DNA of 53,709 nucleotides from an uncultured Eubacteriales bacterium. Its GTDB lineage: Bacteria > Bacillota > Clostridia > Oscillospirales > Acutalibacteraceae. The DNA lies in assembly GCA_900315255.1 (NCBI GenBank), contig OMYH01000016.1, positions 1 to 53,709 on the forward strand, written 5' to 3'. The position numbers and the translations under genes were made by a program. Below, one piece after another: positions 7,799 to 16,056 of the stretch. Position 1 is the stretch's first letter. The number at the start of each line of letters is the position of its first letter. The notes beneath the pieces are model-generated. The model saw nothing but the letters and a program-made list of their open reading frames with translations. It did no database searches and was not told the origin of the DNA.

Positions 7799-8733
7799 AT
7801 TTTGCTCCTAATACTCGGCTGCGGTGTGCTGCCGAGAATATCCGCCAGAATATCGTCTGCGGAGATATTCGACATTCTCGCCTGCGGGTTCATGATTATT
7901 CTGTGCGAACAGACATCAACGAACACACGGGAAACATCTTCGGGGATAACATAGTCACGCTTATGCAAAAAAGCGCTTGCAGCCGCCATGTTGGAGATCG
8001 CAAGCGACCCTCTCGGACTGACGCCCAGCTTTATGCAGCTGTTGTGCCTTGTTGCGTTGACCAAGGCTGCAATATATTCAAATATCTCGTCGTTGCGGTA
8101 TACATTCTTGACCGCAGACTTCATTTCCATAATATCATATTCCGAGGCAACAGGCTCTACATAGTCAAGCGGATTTGCATCCTGTCGGTCACGAAGCAGG
8201 GCTATCTCGTTTTCAAGCGAAGGGTAGCCCATAGTCAGCCTTACGGTGAATCTGTCCATCTGCGATTCGGGCAGCGGCAATGCGCCTGCCGAGCCGATGT
8301 GGTTCTGTGTGGCAATCACCATATGCGGCGACGGACACTTGTGTGTAACACCGTCGACTGTCACGGCGTGCTCCTCCATAAGCTCCAGCAGCGCCGACTG
8401 CGTTTTGCTTGAAGTACGGTTAATCTCATCGGCAAGCAGCAGGTTGCAGATACCTGCGCCCTTCTTGTATTCAAACTTTCCCGTTGCTTTATTATACATT
8501 GAAAAGCCTGTTATATCCGACGGCATAACATCGGGGGTGAACTGAACTCTCCTGCAGTCAAGCTGCATTGCCTTTGAAAATGCGAGCGCCATCGTCGTTT
8601 TGCCGACCCCGGGAATATCCTCTATCAGAATATTGCCCCCCGCAAGAATAACCTCCATCACTTTTATCAGAACATCGTCCTTGCCGATAACTGCCTTTTT
8701 AACTTCCTTTATGATCTTAGCCGCTTGTTTCAT
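7795..8733 (-). CDS. MoxR family AAA+ ATPase
   Basis: 312 residues. It has a Walker A motif GVGKTT (42-47), Walker B LLLADEIN (98-105), a sensor-1 ATQN segment (VIATQNHIGS) and the SQMDRF segment typical of MoxR. MoxR ATPases act as chaperone-like remodelers for partner proteins encoded next to them, here the DUF58 and transglutaminase proteins. It is the first gene of the operon. ATG preceded by GGAGGAC. A sigma-A-like promoter is at 8796-8825. Confidence 0.92.
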   Translation of the reverse strand: MKQAAKIIKEVKKAVIGKDDVLIKVMEVILAGGNILIEDIPGVGKTTMALAFSKAMQLDCRRVQFTPDVMPSDITGFSMYNKATGKFEYKKGAGICNLLLADEINRTSSKTQSALLELMEEHAVTVDGVTHKCPSPHMVIATQNHIGSAGALPLPESQMDRFTVRLTMGYPSLENEIALLRDRQDANPLDYVEPVASEYDIMEMKSAVKNVYRNDEIFEYIAALVNATRHNSCIKLGVSPRGSLAISNMAAASAFLHKRDYVIPEDVSRVFVDVCSHRIIMNPQARMSNISADDILADILGSTPQPSIRSKI

Positions 8734-8795
8734 AAGTCCTCCGTATATTTAAGTAAATAATTCTGACTCATATATGATTATACTGTATCATTTTG

Positions 8796-8825
8796 ATTAT
8801 ATCATAAATAAAGCGTACATTTCAA
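8796..8825 (-). promoter_or_regulatory. Probable sigma-A promoter of the moxR operon
   Basis: On the minus strand TTGAAA (8825-8820) and TATAAT (8801-8796) are separated by 18 bases, 60-70 bases before the moxR ATG. The whole 8734-9049 spacer is AT-rich and carries this promoter and the divergent one for the ABC transporter. I see nothing else firm in it. Confidence 0.6.
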
Positions 8826-8965
8826 CACAACAAAGAATTTTTGCAAATTATTAATAATATGGAGCAGCGCAGTCGGGCATGATCAATGATTAGATCAATA
8901 AAATTGCGATAACCGTTTTGTACGGACAGTTTATTACAAGATTATTAAAAATAAATCTATCTCTA

Positions 8966-8994
8966 TTGATTTATCACAATTTATATAGTATAAT
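8966..8994 (+). promoter_or_regulatory. Sigma-A promoter of the ABC transporter operon
   Basis: TTGATT (8966-8971), 17-base spacer, TATAAT (8989-8994), with a likely start near 9001. The ribosome site CGGAGGTG at 9036 follows. Confidence 0.75.
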
Positions 8995-9049
8995 CTAAAT
9001 TGTATTGAGAATTTTATACATCTATGACAATTACACGGAGGTGCTTTTT

Positions 9050-9772
9050 ATGATCGAATTCAAAGCTGTCAGCAAGACCTACAACGGTAAGGTCAAAGCA
9101 TTGGACAACATGAACTTCTCTGTCAAAGAGGGTGAGCTTGTCGGATTTATCGGTCCGAACGGCTCGGGCAAGACAACGACCATCAAGCTTTTGTCGGGGG
9201 TCATCGTTCCCGATAAGGGCGCTATCACCGTAAACGGCTTTGACGTCAGGAAACAGCCGCTGAAAGCCAAAGCGTCTATCGGATATATCCCCGACAATCC
9301 CGATATCTTTTTAAGACTAAAGGGTATCGAATTTCTGAATTTCATCGGTGATGTATACAAAGTTCCCGCAGACGACAGGAAAAAGAGGATCGGCGAGCTT
9401 GCTCAAAGGTTTGAACTGACGAACGCCCTTGACTCACAGACTCTCAGCTATTCGCACGGTATGCGGCAGAAGCTGATGGTTATCGCAGCGCTTCTTCACC
9501 GGCCCAAGGTCTGGATACTCGACGAGCCTATGACGGGACTCGACCCGAAGTCGGCATTTGAATTAAAGCAGATGATGAGAGAGCATACCGCGCAGGGAAA
9601 CAGTGTTTTCTTCTCGACGCACGTTCTTGAGGTTGCCGAAAAGCTATGCGACAAGGTGATCATCATCAAGAAGGGTCACAAGCTTTATGACGGAACTCTT
9701 GCCGAGCTTGAAAAGAAAAACAAGGATAAGAATCTTGAAGATATTTTCCTCGAGCTAACGGGGAAACAGTGA
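9050..9772 (+). CDS. ABC transporter ATP-binding protein
   Basis: 240 residues from the ATG at 9050, chosen because CGGAGGTG lies 7 bases before it. A TTG-initiated reading 45 bases longer lacks a ribosome site. Walker A GPNGSGKTT, a Q-loop region, the signature LSYSHGMRQ in place of LSGGQ, Walker B VWILDEP and the switch histidine in STHV are all present. The LSYSHGMRQKL form is usual for ABC-2-type exporters. It overlaps the permease region downstream, and the two probably form an efflux complex of unknown substrate. Confidence 0.92.
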   Translation: MIEFKAVSKTYNGKVKALDNMNFSVKEGELVGFIGPNGSGKTTTIKLLSGVIVPDKGAITVNGFDVRKQPLKAKASIGYIPDNPDIFLRLKGIEFLNFIGDVYKVPADDRKKRIGELAQRFELTNALDSQTLSYSHGMRQKLMVIAALLHRPKVWILDEPMTGLDPKSAFELKQMMREHTAQGNSVFFSTHVLEVAEKLCDKVIIIKKGHKLYDGTLAELEKKNKDKNLEDIFLELTGKQ

Positions 9773-9786
9773 CGGGCGGTGATCAT

Positions 9787-11508
9787 ATGAATGTATTTTT
9801 ACAGCTTATCAAAATAACCACATCGTCTGTCGAGCCGAGTACGGACGAGAAAAAACGCTCAAAGGCATTCGGCATTGTAATGGCTATACTTATAGTATGT
9901 CTGCTGTTTATCCCTATATGCGGCTTCACAGGCTTCATGGTATATGCTCTCACCAACGGCATTGTTACGCTTCAGGCAACAAATGAGTCATATGCAGCTT
10001 CTGCGTCTGCGGTCACGGCGGGACTTTCAATGGCGCTGCATATTACGGCGCTGTTCTCGTTTCTGTTCGGCTTCAACGTAATAATGAGCGTATTCTATTT
10101 TTCGAGCGATCTTGAATATCTGCTCCCCCTGCCTATCTCACCGATGAAAATCGTCGGGGCAAAGCTTGCTTCGACCATGATCTCCGAAAACGTCATGGAA
10201 TGTCTTCTGGTGATCAGCTCGCTTATAGGCTTCATGGTGGGATACGGTTTCAGTCCTCCTGTCGGCGAAGGGCTGAATGTCGTGAGCTTCATTGCGATGA
10301 TAATAGGCGCGGCGACCTTCCCCGTGCTGCCGATCTGCTATTGCGCTATCATCTGCATGATTGTGATGTCCGTTTCAAGGGTATTCAAAAACAAGGACAG
10401 AGTGAGCAAGCTAACGCAGCTTTCAACTGTATTCATACTCCTGCTGCTTGTTCTTTTCATGCAGCTGACAGGCGGATTCAACCCCGACACCTTCGTGGAA
10501 AATCTCGTAAACGGCAATTTTTCCGTGTTCGGCGTGCTTGACAAGATCTTTTTTAACGTACCGCTGTTATCCTCGGCTCTTGCAGGAAATATTCTTTCGC
10601 TGCTGTTATATATTGTTGTCAACGCAGCCGCAATGGGTCTTGTGCTGCTCTGTGCGTCAAAGCTGTATTTCGGCGCTGTTGTTTCGCTCAACAACGGTCA
10701 GGGCAAGGCAAAGGCTGTCGATAAGGAGTATAAGCTTGACAAGAGGATCAAGGAATCCTCTCCGCTGATGACGTATCTCAAAAAGGAATTCAGGATCCTT
10801 TTCAGGACTCCCGCATATCTTATGAACACAGTGGGCATAAACCTTATCTGGCCTGTATTCATATACCTTTTTGTCGTAATAATGAAGCAGTTCACGACGA
10901 TGTCGTCATTTATAGACAAGATAAAAACGGGTGAAGACGCAGCCGTAATGCACCTGACTGTCATTGTGTTCGCAGCGTCTGTTATCGTTACGGCTCTCAA
11001 CTGTATTGCCTCGAGCGCAATAACAAGAGAGGGCAAGCATTTTGATGTAATGCGTTATCTTCCGATAAGCATAATGACGCAGATCAACGCAAAGGCTCTC
11101 GCAAGCATTATCATAAGCGGTGTGAGTCTGGCGGTATATATCATAGCGGCGTTTGCGATTTTCGGAATATCCGCATATCTGACGTCATACAGCGTTTTGC
11201 TGAGTGTTCTGTCGGTAATTTTCACGACATATCTCGGAATCTACATCGACACGATAAACCCGAAGCTTGTCTGGGAGGACGAATTGAACGCACTTCGAGG
11301 CAACTACCATGTATTCTACAACATGGGACTGGAGCTGATAATCACGGGCGCAATATGCAGCGCGCTTGAATTTCTGCGTTACCTCAACTTCCTTCCCATG
11401 CCGTTTTTGCAGTCGGTTCTTTTGATAATTGCGGCTGTACTCTGCCTGCAGTTCTACTATCTCTGCAAGAAGAAGGGCACGAAGAACCTGATGAGTATAG
11501 AATTGTAA
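9787..11508 (+). CDS. ABC-2-like transporter permease
   Basis: 573 residues from the ATG at 9787 (GGCGGTGAT just upstream). A GTG 18 bases earlier would overlap the ATPase stop. About 12 hydrophobic segments occur in two halves, with a soluble loop near 320-345 (AKAVDKEYKLDKRI). An early PLPISPMKIVGAKL segment and a later RYLPISIMTQINAKAL segment are the duplicated coupling elements typical of the large ABC-2-like permeases of Firmicutes. Function: export partner of the preceding ATPase, substrate unknown. Confidence 0.88.
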   Translation: MNVFLQLIKITTSSVEPSTDEKKRSKAFGIVMAILIVCLLFIPICGFTGFMVYALTNGIVTLQATNESYAASASAVTAGLSMALHITALFSFLFGFNVIMSVFYFSSDLEYLLPLPISPMKIVGAKLASTMISENVMECLLVISSLIGFMVGYGFSPPVGEGLNVVSFIAMIIGAATFPVLPICYCAIICMIVMSVSRVFKNKDRVSKLTQLSTVFILLLLVLFMQLTGGFNPDTFVENLVNGNFSVFGVLDKIFFNVPLLSSALAGNILSLLLYIVVNAAAMGLVLLCASKLYFGAVVSLNNGQGKAKAVDKEYKLDKRIKESSPLMTYLKKEFRILFRTPAYLMNTVGINLIWPVFIYLFVVIMKQFTTMSSFIDKIKTGEDAAVMHLTVIVFAASVIVTALNCIASSAITREGKHFDVMRYLPISIMTQINAKALASIIISGVSLAVYIIAAFAIFGISAYLTSYSVLLSVLSVIFTTYLGIYIDTINPKLVWEDELNALRGNYHVFYNMGLELIITGAICSALEFLRYLNFLPMPFLQSVLLIIAAVLCLQFYYLCKKKGTKNLMSIEL

Positions 11509-11540
11509 GCCGTTAATATATATGCTCATAGCGGTCAGAT

Positions 11541-11699
11541 TTAAGGAACCACTGATTAAATCACGTCCTTCGGACTGAGCACCAAATTTGCTTGCATCTT
11601 TTTGTCAAATTGCACTCAAAATCCTTGAAATACGTCAACAATTTGCCTAAAAATCTGACGGCGCAACTTCGGCGCTCAATTTAATCAGTGTCTCCTTAA
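11541..11699. mobile_element. TTAA-ended inverted-terminal-repeat element, copy 1 (reverse orientation)
   Basis: 159 bp bounded by TTAAGGAACCACTGATTAAAT and the inverted ATTTAATCAGTGTCTCCTTAA. It is the reverse complement of the copy at 44692-44868, with about 20 bases missing in the middle. An internal hairpin GTCC-TTC-GGAC lies at 11565-11575. No ORF. It sits between convergent genes. Confidence 0.85.
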
Positions 11700-11804
11700 G
11701 CTCTGAAAATCAAGCTTTATTATGTCATTTAAAGATAATCGTGAATGCGGGTTCAGCATTCGGTAATAAGGGAACTGCCGATAGAATTTACCGCACATAA
11801 TCAA

Positions 11805-11842
11805 AAAGCCTTTTGCTGTTCGGATATTCAGCAAAAGGCTTT
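11805..11842 (-). terminator. Intrinsic terminator of the yabP-divIC-S1 operon
   Basis: AAAGCCTTTTGCTG (11805-11818) pairs perfectly with CAGCAAAAGGCTTT (11829-11842). On the minus strand the stem is followed by TTTTTGATT. A weaker T-run on the plus side could also stop the ABC operon. The rest of 11509-11877 is the mobile element and a short AT-rich stretch. Confidence 0.85.
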
Positions 11843-11877
11843 AATAGTTGTTTTAGGATTATTTTGATTATGTAATA

Positions 11878-12372
11878 TTATTTGCGTCTGGGACGTCTGA
11901 TCGGGTTTTCCGAGCCTCTCTTGAGAGATGATATTTTTTCATCGCTTGTCTGCTTGAATTTCGACATCATATCCTCAAATGACGTCGGAGCCTCGCTCTT
12001 CTGCCACACAAAATCACCCGGAGAATTTCTGCTCTTCACAGCAGGACGGGGAGAGGATTTTCTGTTTGTGCGATTATCGCTGCTGTGTCTGTCCTTTTGT
12101 CCCTTGTTGTAATTCTTCTTAGCTGTATTCTCGGGATTCTCTGTCAGCTTCTTGATAGAAAGGCTGATCTTGCCGTTTTCGTTGATACCGATCACCTTGA
12201 CCTTGACCTGATCTCCCTCAGACAAGAAATCCGACACATTCTCTACATATGTATTCGAGATCTCTGATATATGCACCATACCGGATTTGCCTTCTCCGAG
12301 ATCAACAAACGCTCCGAATTTAGTTATGCCTGTAACTTTACCCTCTAAAATACTTCCTGCTTCAATCTGCAT
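11878..12372 (-). CDS. S1 RNA-binding domain protein, YabR-like
   Basis: 164 residues. One S1 domain covers 1-75 (GSILEGKVTGITKFGAFVDL, MVHISEIS, VKVKVIGINENGKISLSIKK). A long basic, low-complexity tail follows (KKNYNKGQKDRHSSDNRTNR) and ends in IRRPRRK. In Bacillus the order yabP-yabQ-divIC-yabR is the same, which supports the identity. Likely role is RNA or ribosome association, not defined further. It is the last gene before the terminator at 11805. Confidence 0.85.
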   Translation of the reverse strand: MQIEAGSILEGKVTGITKFGAFVDLGEGKSGMVHISEISNTYVENVSDFLSEGDQVKVKVIGINENGKISLSIKKLTENPENTAKKNYNKGQKDRHSSDNRTNRKSSPRPAVKSRNSPGDFVWQKSEAPTSFEDMMSKFKQTSDEKISSLKRGSENPIRRPRRK

Positions 12373-12425
12373 AAATTATAATGCTCCCCTTTGTAAAACT
12401 AAATATGAAATAAGCACACCGTGCA

Positions 12426-12737
12426 TTATTCACCCGCAATATTTATGAAAACTCTTTCTCCCTTTTTAGAATAATCGAATTCTTCTCGGGCAACACGCTC
12501 GATGTATGCGTCGTTCTCATCGTCTTCAAGATTATAGATCTCGTTCAGCTCGTCATTCTTGACTTCCTGGAGAAATATCTGATCCTGAATCTGCTCAAGC
12601 TCTTCCTTTTTCTCGGCGATCCTGAGCTGCTGACCTACAAGAGTAATAACCGCATACAGAGTAAACGCCGCAAGCGCCACGCTTATCACAGCGAGATTCC
12701 CCTTTGTGAACAGCTTTTTCTTTCCTTTTCTTCTCAT
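12426..12737 (-). CDS. divIC: Septum formation initiator, DivIC/FtsB-like
   Basis: 103 residues from the ATG at 12737. An in-frame ATG 12 bases upstream overlaps the AAGGATGAG ribosome site, so the inner start is preferred. Basic N-terminus, one membrane segment (about 15-35), a heptad coiled coil (RIAEKKEELEQIQDQIF) and the YIERVAREEFDYSKKGERV segment are typical of DivIC, a divisome protein of the FtsL-DivIB complex acting at the septal membrane. It lies between yabQ and the S1 gene as in Bacillus. Confidence 0.9.
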   Translation of the reverse strand: MRRKGKKKLFTKGNLAVISVALAAFTLYAVITLVGQQLRIAEKKEELEQIQDQIFLQEVKNDELNEIYNLEDDENDAYIERVAREEFDYSKKGERVFINIAGE

Positions 12738-12839
12738 GCAGCATCTCATCCTTAAAAATGAACATATTTATATAATGGATTATACACCAAAAGGCATACA
12801 TATTGCAAGCATAATTTGAAATTTATTAAATTTTTTTCA

Positions 12840-13268
12840 TCAATTTACAATTTTCGGCTTCTTTTTTAAAACCCGGCGACTGACAGCGGCAACACATTTG
12901 CGAATAGCTTTCGCAAAAGAACCGCCTGCCCTGTCTCCCAGGTTAACCGCACAGTCAGCCGCTTTACCGATCAGACCAAACACTGCTGCGGTGAGAATTC
13001 CGAACGAGAACCTGTAGGCAAAAAGTCCCAGCAGATGCCCCAACAAGACGAACAATCTGAGGTGACCGTTGACGTTCAGCAAAGCGAACACAAAGCACAT
13101 TACCGCACATCCCGACATAAACAGTATGTCATGAATGACAAACGCACGCTTTGATTTAAACCCGAGCGCTCTGAGCAATCTGAAAAAATCGTACCATATG
13201 CCCAACATCAGCCCGAACACAAATGCATAGTAAAATATTTCTGTCTGTTCATATACAGTAAGATGCAC
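12840..13268 (-). CDS. yabQ: Spore cortex biosynthesis protein YabQ
   Basis: 142 residues. Four hydrophobic segments follow the YabQ-type N-terminus (EQTEIFYYAFVFGLMLGIWYD, about 7-27) and FRLLRAL. A basic tail ends in KKKPKIVN. YabQ is a forespore-surrounding membrane protein needed for cortex assembly in Bacillus. The gene starts 14 bases after yabP and 91 bases before divIC, so the group is probably one sporulation-linked transcript, with divIC also needing vegetative expression. Confidence 0.9.
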   Translation of the reverse strand: MHLTVYEQTEIFYYAFVFGLMLGIWYDFFRLLRALGFKSKRAFVIHDILFMSGCAVMCFVFALLNVNGHLRLFVLLGHLLGLFAYRFSFGILTAAVFGLIGKAADCAVNLGDRAGGSFAKAIRKCVAAVSRRVLKKKPKIVN

Positions 13269-13282
13269 ACAACCGCCCTCTC

Positions 13283-13555
13283 TCAGCGAAACAGCTTTTT
13301 GAAAATATTCTCCGAGGGTCTGTTTTCGGTATATGTAAACGAAACAATAGTTCCCTCTATTGCAAGATCTCCGCTTTCGACCGACAGCTTTGTGATATTC
13401 AGTCGCTCACCCTGAACAGTCATCTGTCCGTAATCGGTATAAGCTACAACACATCTGTCGTCAAAGCTTTCAACATCGTTCACACCCGTTACAAAAAGCT
13501 TTTCTCTGTTTTCAAGCGTCACTGAATTAGGCTTTCTGATCTTTTGCTCTGTCAT
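13283..13555 (-). CDS. yabP: Sporulation protein YabP
   Basis: 90 residues. The pattern NSVTLENREKLFVTGVNDVESFDD and later LNITKLSVESGDLAIEG is typical of the YabP/YqfC family (spore coat/cortex morphogenesis). GGAGTG lies 8 bases before the ATG. It is the first gene of the yabP-yabQ-divIC-S1 group. Upstream on the same strand lies a highly structured non-coding segment (13590-13833) instead of an obvious promoter. Confidence 0.9.
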   Translation of the reverse strand: MTEQKIRKPNSVTLENREKLFVTGVNDVESFDDRCVVAYTDYGQMTVQGERLNITKLSVESGDLAIEGTIVSFTYTENRPSENIFKKLFR

Positions 13556-13589
13556 TATTATTCACTCCGTATCGCATAATTTAAACGAG

Positions 13590-13833
13590 GAGCTAAGCTC
13601 CAACAAGCTCGCTTGATTGGAGCGAGCGACGACGTCAACAAACGTCGTGGAGCTTTAGCTCCAGCATACGTCGGTGGGGGATTTAAACCCACCACCGACG
13701 GACGTATGGCACCCTTAGCCTTACGAGGGTGCGGGTCTCCGGGGGGAGACCTCTGCGCAGCAGAAGCACCGACCGAACCGGTTGGGAACCGTCCCCGACG
13801 GCAGGTGAGACCCGGGGGACATCGACGTTTGTT
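13590..13833 (-). ncRNA. Highly structured RNA candidate, HEARO/IscB omega-RNA-like
   Basis: The segment is nearly all hairpins. CGTCGGTGG (13669-13677) pairs with CCACCGACG (13692-13700), GCACCCT (13709-13715) with AGGGTGC (13726-13732), GGTCTCC (13734-13740) with GGAGACC (13745-13751), ACGACGT with ACGTCGT, and GGAGCTTTAGCTCC folds on itself. Longer-range pairs are GGGTCTC (13733-13739) with GAGACCC (13807-13813) and the 11-base AACAAACGTCG (13637-13647) with CGACGTTTGTT (13823-13833). On the minus strand a CTCGTAAGGCTAAGG loop reminds me of HEARO RNAs, the guide scaffolds of IscB-type nucleases, but no nuclease ORF follows. Structure is seen; the family is a recollection that needs a covariance-model search. 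ORFs across it are spurious. Confidence 0.45.
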
Positions 13834-13899
13834 ATATATCTTATGCAGAAAAGAGAAATCTTATTCACCGATCAGCGGCAATACCGAATAACAGCCGAT

Positions 13900-13954
13900 T
13901 AAAAAAAATAAAAAAAGCACAAAAAATTATGCTATCTCGGTAACATAACTTTTT
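13900..13954 (-). terminator. Terminator of the tRNA transcript
   Basis: CATAACTTTTT (13944-13954) and AAAAAATTATG (13921-13931) form an 11-pair stem with one G-U pair. On the minus strand it is followed by GTGC and long T-runs (13917-13900). It lies 10 bases after tRNA-Arg. Confidence 0.7.
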
Positions 13955-13964
13955 GCACTAAAAG

Positions 13965-14038
13965 CGCGCCAAAAGGGACTCGAACCCCTGACCTACTGCT
14001 TAGAAGGCAGTTGCTCTATCCAGCTGAGCTATTGGCGC
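13965..14038 (-). tRNA. tRNA-Arg (anticodon TCT)
   Basis: 74 nt, cloverleaf readable. Acceptor GCGCCAA/TTGGCGC, D-arm AGCTCAGCTGGATAGAGC, anticodon loop CTTCTAA giving TCT (reads AGA), and T-arm AGGGGTTCGAGTCCCTT. Discriminator G; CCA is not encoded. It follows tRNA-Gly by 18 bases. Confidence 0.95.
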
Positions 14039-14056
14039 ATTATTCACTCTCGTGAA

Positions 14057-14130
14057 TGGAGCAGATGATGGGAATCGAACCCACACGGTCAGCTTGGAAG
14101 GCTGAAGTTCTACCACTAAACTACATCTGC
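14057..14130 (-). tRNA. tRNA-Gly (anticodon TCC)
   Basis: 74 nt including an encoded CCA. Acceptor GCAGATG/CATCTGC, discriminator T, anticodon loop CTTCCAA giving TCC (reads GGA), and T-arm TGGGTTCGATTCCCA. It is the first tRNA of a two-gene transcript. The neighbouring tRNA-Arg lacks the encoded CCA, so the two mature differently. Confidence 0.95.
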
Positions 14131-14164
14131 ATATCTCTTCGCAGTCATCGCTGCAACGATATTT

Positions 14165-14193
14165 ATTATACCATTCAATACAGACTTTGTCAA
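14165..14193 (-). promoter_or_regulatory. Consensus sigma-A promoter of the tRNA pair
   Basis: TTGACA (14193-14188), a 17-base spacer and TATAAT (14170-14165) on the minus strand, about 35 bases before tRNA-Gly. A perfect match to both hexamers, as expected for a stable-RNA promoter. Confidence 0.92.
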
Positions 14194-14213
14194 GCGATTT
14201 TCTCTAATTTTTT

Positions 14214-14939
14214 TTATTTTTTTAGTGTTTCCCTTAAGCTTCTGAGGTAATCTTTCTCCTTCGATGATACTCTGTATGAATCTATACATTTCTGTATAGT
14301 CATTTTCTTCACGGTAAAGCTGATCTCATCGCTGCTCAGAACTGCCTTTACCCTGTCCCGATACCCTATATAAGCTGTCGCCAACAGCCACGCCTGAGCC
14401 ATCTGTACATAGTATCCGTCACTGTCAATGCTTTTACAGCGTTCCAATACAGCGTCTATATATTCATCAGAAAGATAATAATTCAGCATAAGTACAAGCG
14501 ATACTCTCTTGTACCATATATTTTCGTTTGTGACAAGCTCGCCGATATAGCCGAAGTATTCGGGCAAATGCTTTTTTATCCTCTTGAATGCGCTGCAATA
14601 TCCGTCACAAACCGCCCAGTTGTCAATATAGGGCAGGAATTTTTCTGTATACTCCTTTGCTTCCTCAAAGCTGTTTGTCTTTATCTGCGCCGAAACCAAT
14701 CCTCTTATCATTACCTCTTCATAATACTTCCGTCCGCTGTTCCGAAGGTAGCCTTCGTAATCGCCCTTCAGTATCTCTTTTGCAATGCTCTTGAGCTGCG
14801 GCGAACGTATCCCCAGTATCTCAAGAGAAGAGTTGTTGACAATAGTATGATGAAATTCTCTGTATTTATCATCTGCAAGAGAAACAAGATATTCCAAAAA
14901 CTCACCGTAATTCTCTTTTGTTATCGCTGTAAACTCCAT
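14214..14939 (-). CDS. AlkD-like DNA alkylation repair protein
   Basis: 241 residues from the ATG at 14939, preceded by AAGGAGATG. A longer reading adds 45 basic residues with no ribosome site. The all-helical sequence (FHHTIVNNSSLEILGIRSPQ, IDNWAVCDGYCSAFK, YYVQMAQAWLLATAY) matches the HEAT-repeat AlkD glycosylase family, which excises alkylated purines without base flipping. The DNWAVCD segment corresponds to the active-site Asp region, and the YVQMAQAWLLA helix is conserved. It follows a terminator-like hairpin after the glycosyltransferase gene, so it may be expressed separately. Confidence 0.88.
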   Translation of the reverse strand: MEFTAITKENYGEFLEYLVSLADDKYREFHHTIVNNSSLEILGIRSPQLKSIAKEILKGDYEGYLRNSGRKYYEEVMIRGLVSAQIKTNSFEEAKEYTEKFLPYIDNWAVCDGYCSAFKRIKKHLPEYFGYIGELVTNENIWYKRVSLVLMLNYYLSDEYIDAVLERCKSIDSDGYYVQMAQAWLLATAYIGYRDRVKAVLSSDEISFTVKKMTIQKCIDSYRVSSKEKDYLRSLRETLKK

Positions 14940-14958
14940 AATACATCTCCTTACACAA

Positions 14959-14984
14959 AACAGACAGCGATCAGGCTGTCTGTT
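14959..14984 (-). terminator. Hairpin between the glycosyltransferase and alkD-like genes
   Basis: AACAGACAGC (14959-14968) pairs with GCTGTCTGTT (14975-14984). On the minus strand the stem is followed by TTGTGT, and on the plus strand by CTTTTTT. It begins 5 bases after the glycosyltransferase stop. It is probably a partial terminator. Confidence 0.6.
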
Positions 14985-14989
14985 CTTTT

Positions 14990-16054
14990 TTACTCTATTG
15001 TGTTTTCTCTTATCTCGTACTTTACTTTTTTTATCATATCTCTCGCTTTTCTCTGCGAATGACTGTTCCGCCACGGTATTGCGCAGATGATCCCGAAAAG
15101 CGTTCCGACGCCGTAAGAAATATGCAGCAAAGGGAATATCAAAAACAAGAAGGTTTTTTTCTTATTGTAACCGCCGTAGTTCAGTGCGCTCATACCTATC
15201 GCTATATCAAACAGCAGATACAGCGCAAGCAGCGCCGCAAGCAAAACAGCATGACCTTTCCATGCGGCTATAGCTCCTATGATTATTCCCAGCACAAGCC
15301 CGAACGGGGCAAAATGCAGAATCGAAAGACACTTCGGACATACGAACAGGGTCAGTCCGATCCAATAGCCGTTGGAATACTTCTGCCTGACCATACCACG
15401 AAGCGACCCTCTTATGTACTGATTGGAGGTTATTTCGGGACAGCAGGCAAATTTATAGCCTACCTTCCTCATGCGGTAATGTATCTCGTTATCCTCGGTT
15501 CTTCCGAGTGTTTCGTTAAATCCGCCTACCCGTGAGAATACCGAACGTCTGTACGCCGCATGAAACAGCGACTTGAGGTATGTCTTCTCTGTCTGCCTGC
15601 GTCTGTAACCCATTACCGAGCTGCCGAATAAGCACTCCTCGGCTGCAAGCAGCGTGTTGTCCCAGTCGGAATGCTGCTGCGAAATACACGGTCTGCCTCC
15701 GCCGACGATATCTTCGCCGCCTTCTATCTCTTTGACGCATTTTGAAACATAATCCGACGGAATACGTCCGTGCGCGTCGATGCGTATTATAATATCGCCG
15801 TATGCATTACAAAGCGCAGTGTTCCAGCCGTGCGCCTGGTTTGACTTTTCCTGAGTACAAATATGCACCCTGAGAAAATCAGAATTCAGCCTGGCGAACG
15901 ACGAAAGCAGCGCAGGAGTTGTGTCGGTCGAGCCGTTGTCGACAAAGATTATCTCTGTCAGCTCATGAGGATAATCCTGCTTTGAAATATCATCAAACAG
16001 TCCTCTTATCAGCGACTCCTCGTTATAAGCTATCACACATAATGAAACCGTCAT
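14990..16054 (-). CDS. Family 2 glycosyltransferase with C-terminal membrane segments
   Basis: About 354 residues. The GT-A N-terminus (VSLCVIAYNEESLI), VDNGSTDTTP, the DxD-equivalent IDAHGRIPSDYV and the GGFNETLGRTEDNEIHYRMRK acceptor region are all clear. Three membrane segments occupy about 245-330 and the tail is basic. The architecture resembles ExoA/succinoglycan-type glycosyltransferases making surface polysaccharide at the inner membrane. The ATG at 16054 is used. A TTG 6 bases upstream, which overlaps the previous stop and is better spaced from GGAGGC, is an alternative. Coupled to the upstream membrane protein gene. Confidence 0.88.
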   Translation of the reverse strand: MTVSLCVIAYNEESLIRGLFDDISKQDYPHELTEIIFVDNGSTDTTPALLSSFARLNSDFLRVHICTQEKSNQAHGWNTALCNAYGDIIIRIDAHGRIPSDYVSKCVKEIEGGEDIVGGGRPCISQQHSDWDNTLLAAEECLFGSSVMGYRRRQTEKTYLKSLFHAAYRRSVFSRVGGFNETLGRTEDNEIHYRMRKVGYKFACCPEITSNQYIRGSLRGMVRQKYSNGYWIGLTLFVCPKCLSILHFAPFGLVLGIIIGAIAAWKGHAVLLAALLALYLLFDIAIGMSALNYGGYNKKKTFLFLIFPLLHISYGVGTLFGIICAIPWRNSHSQRKARDMIKKVKYEIRENTIE

Positions 16055-16056
16055 GA

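Noticed and set aside
13613..13891. ORFs on both strands across the structured region
   Set aside because: They follow palindromic DNA, lack ribosome sites, and the DNA is better explained by RNA or hairpin structure.
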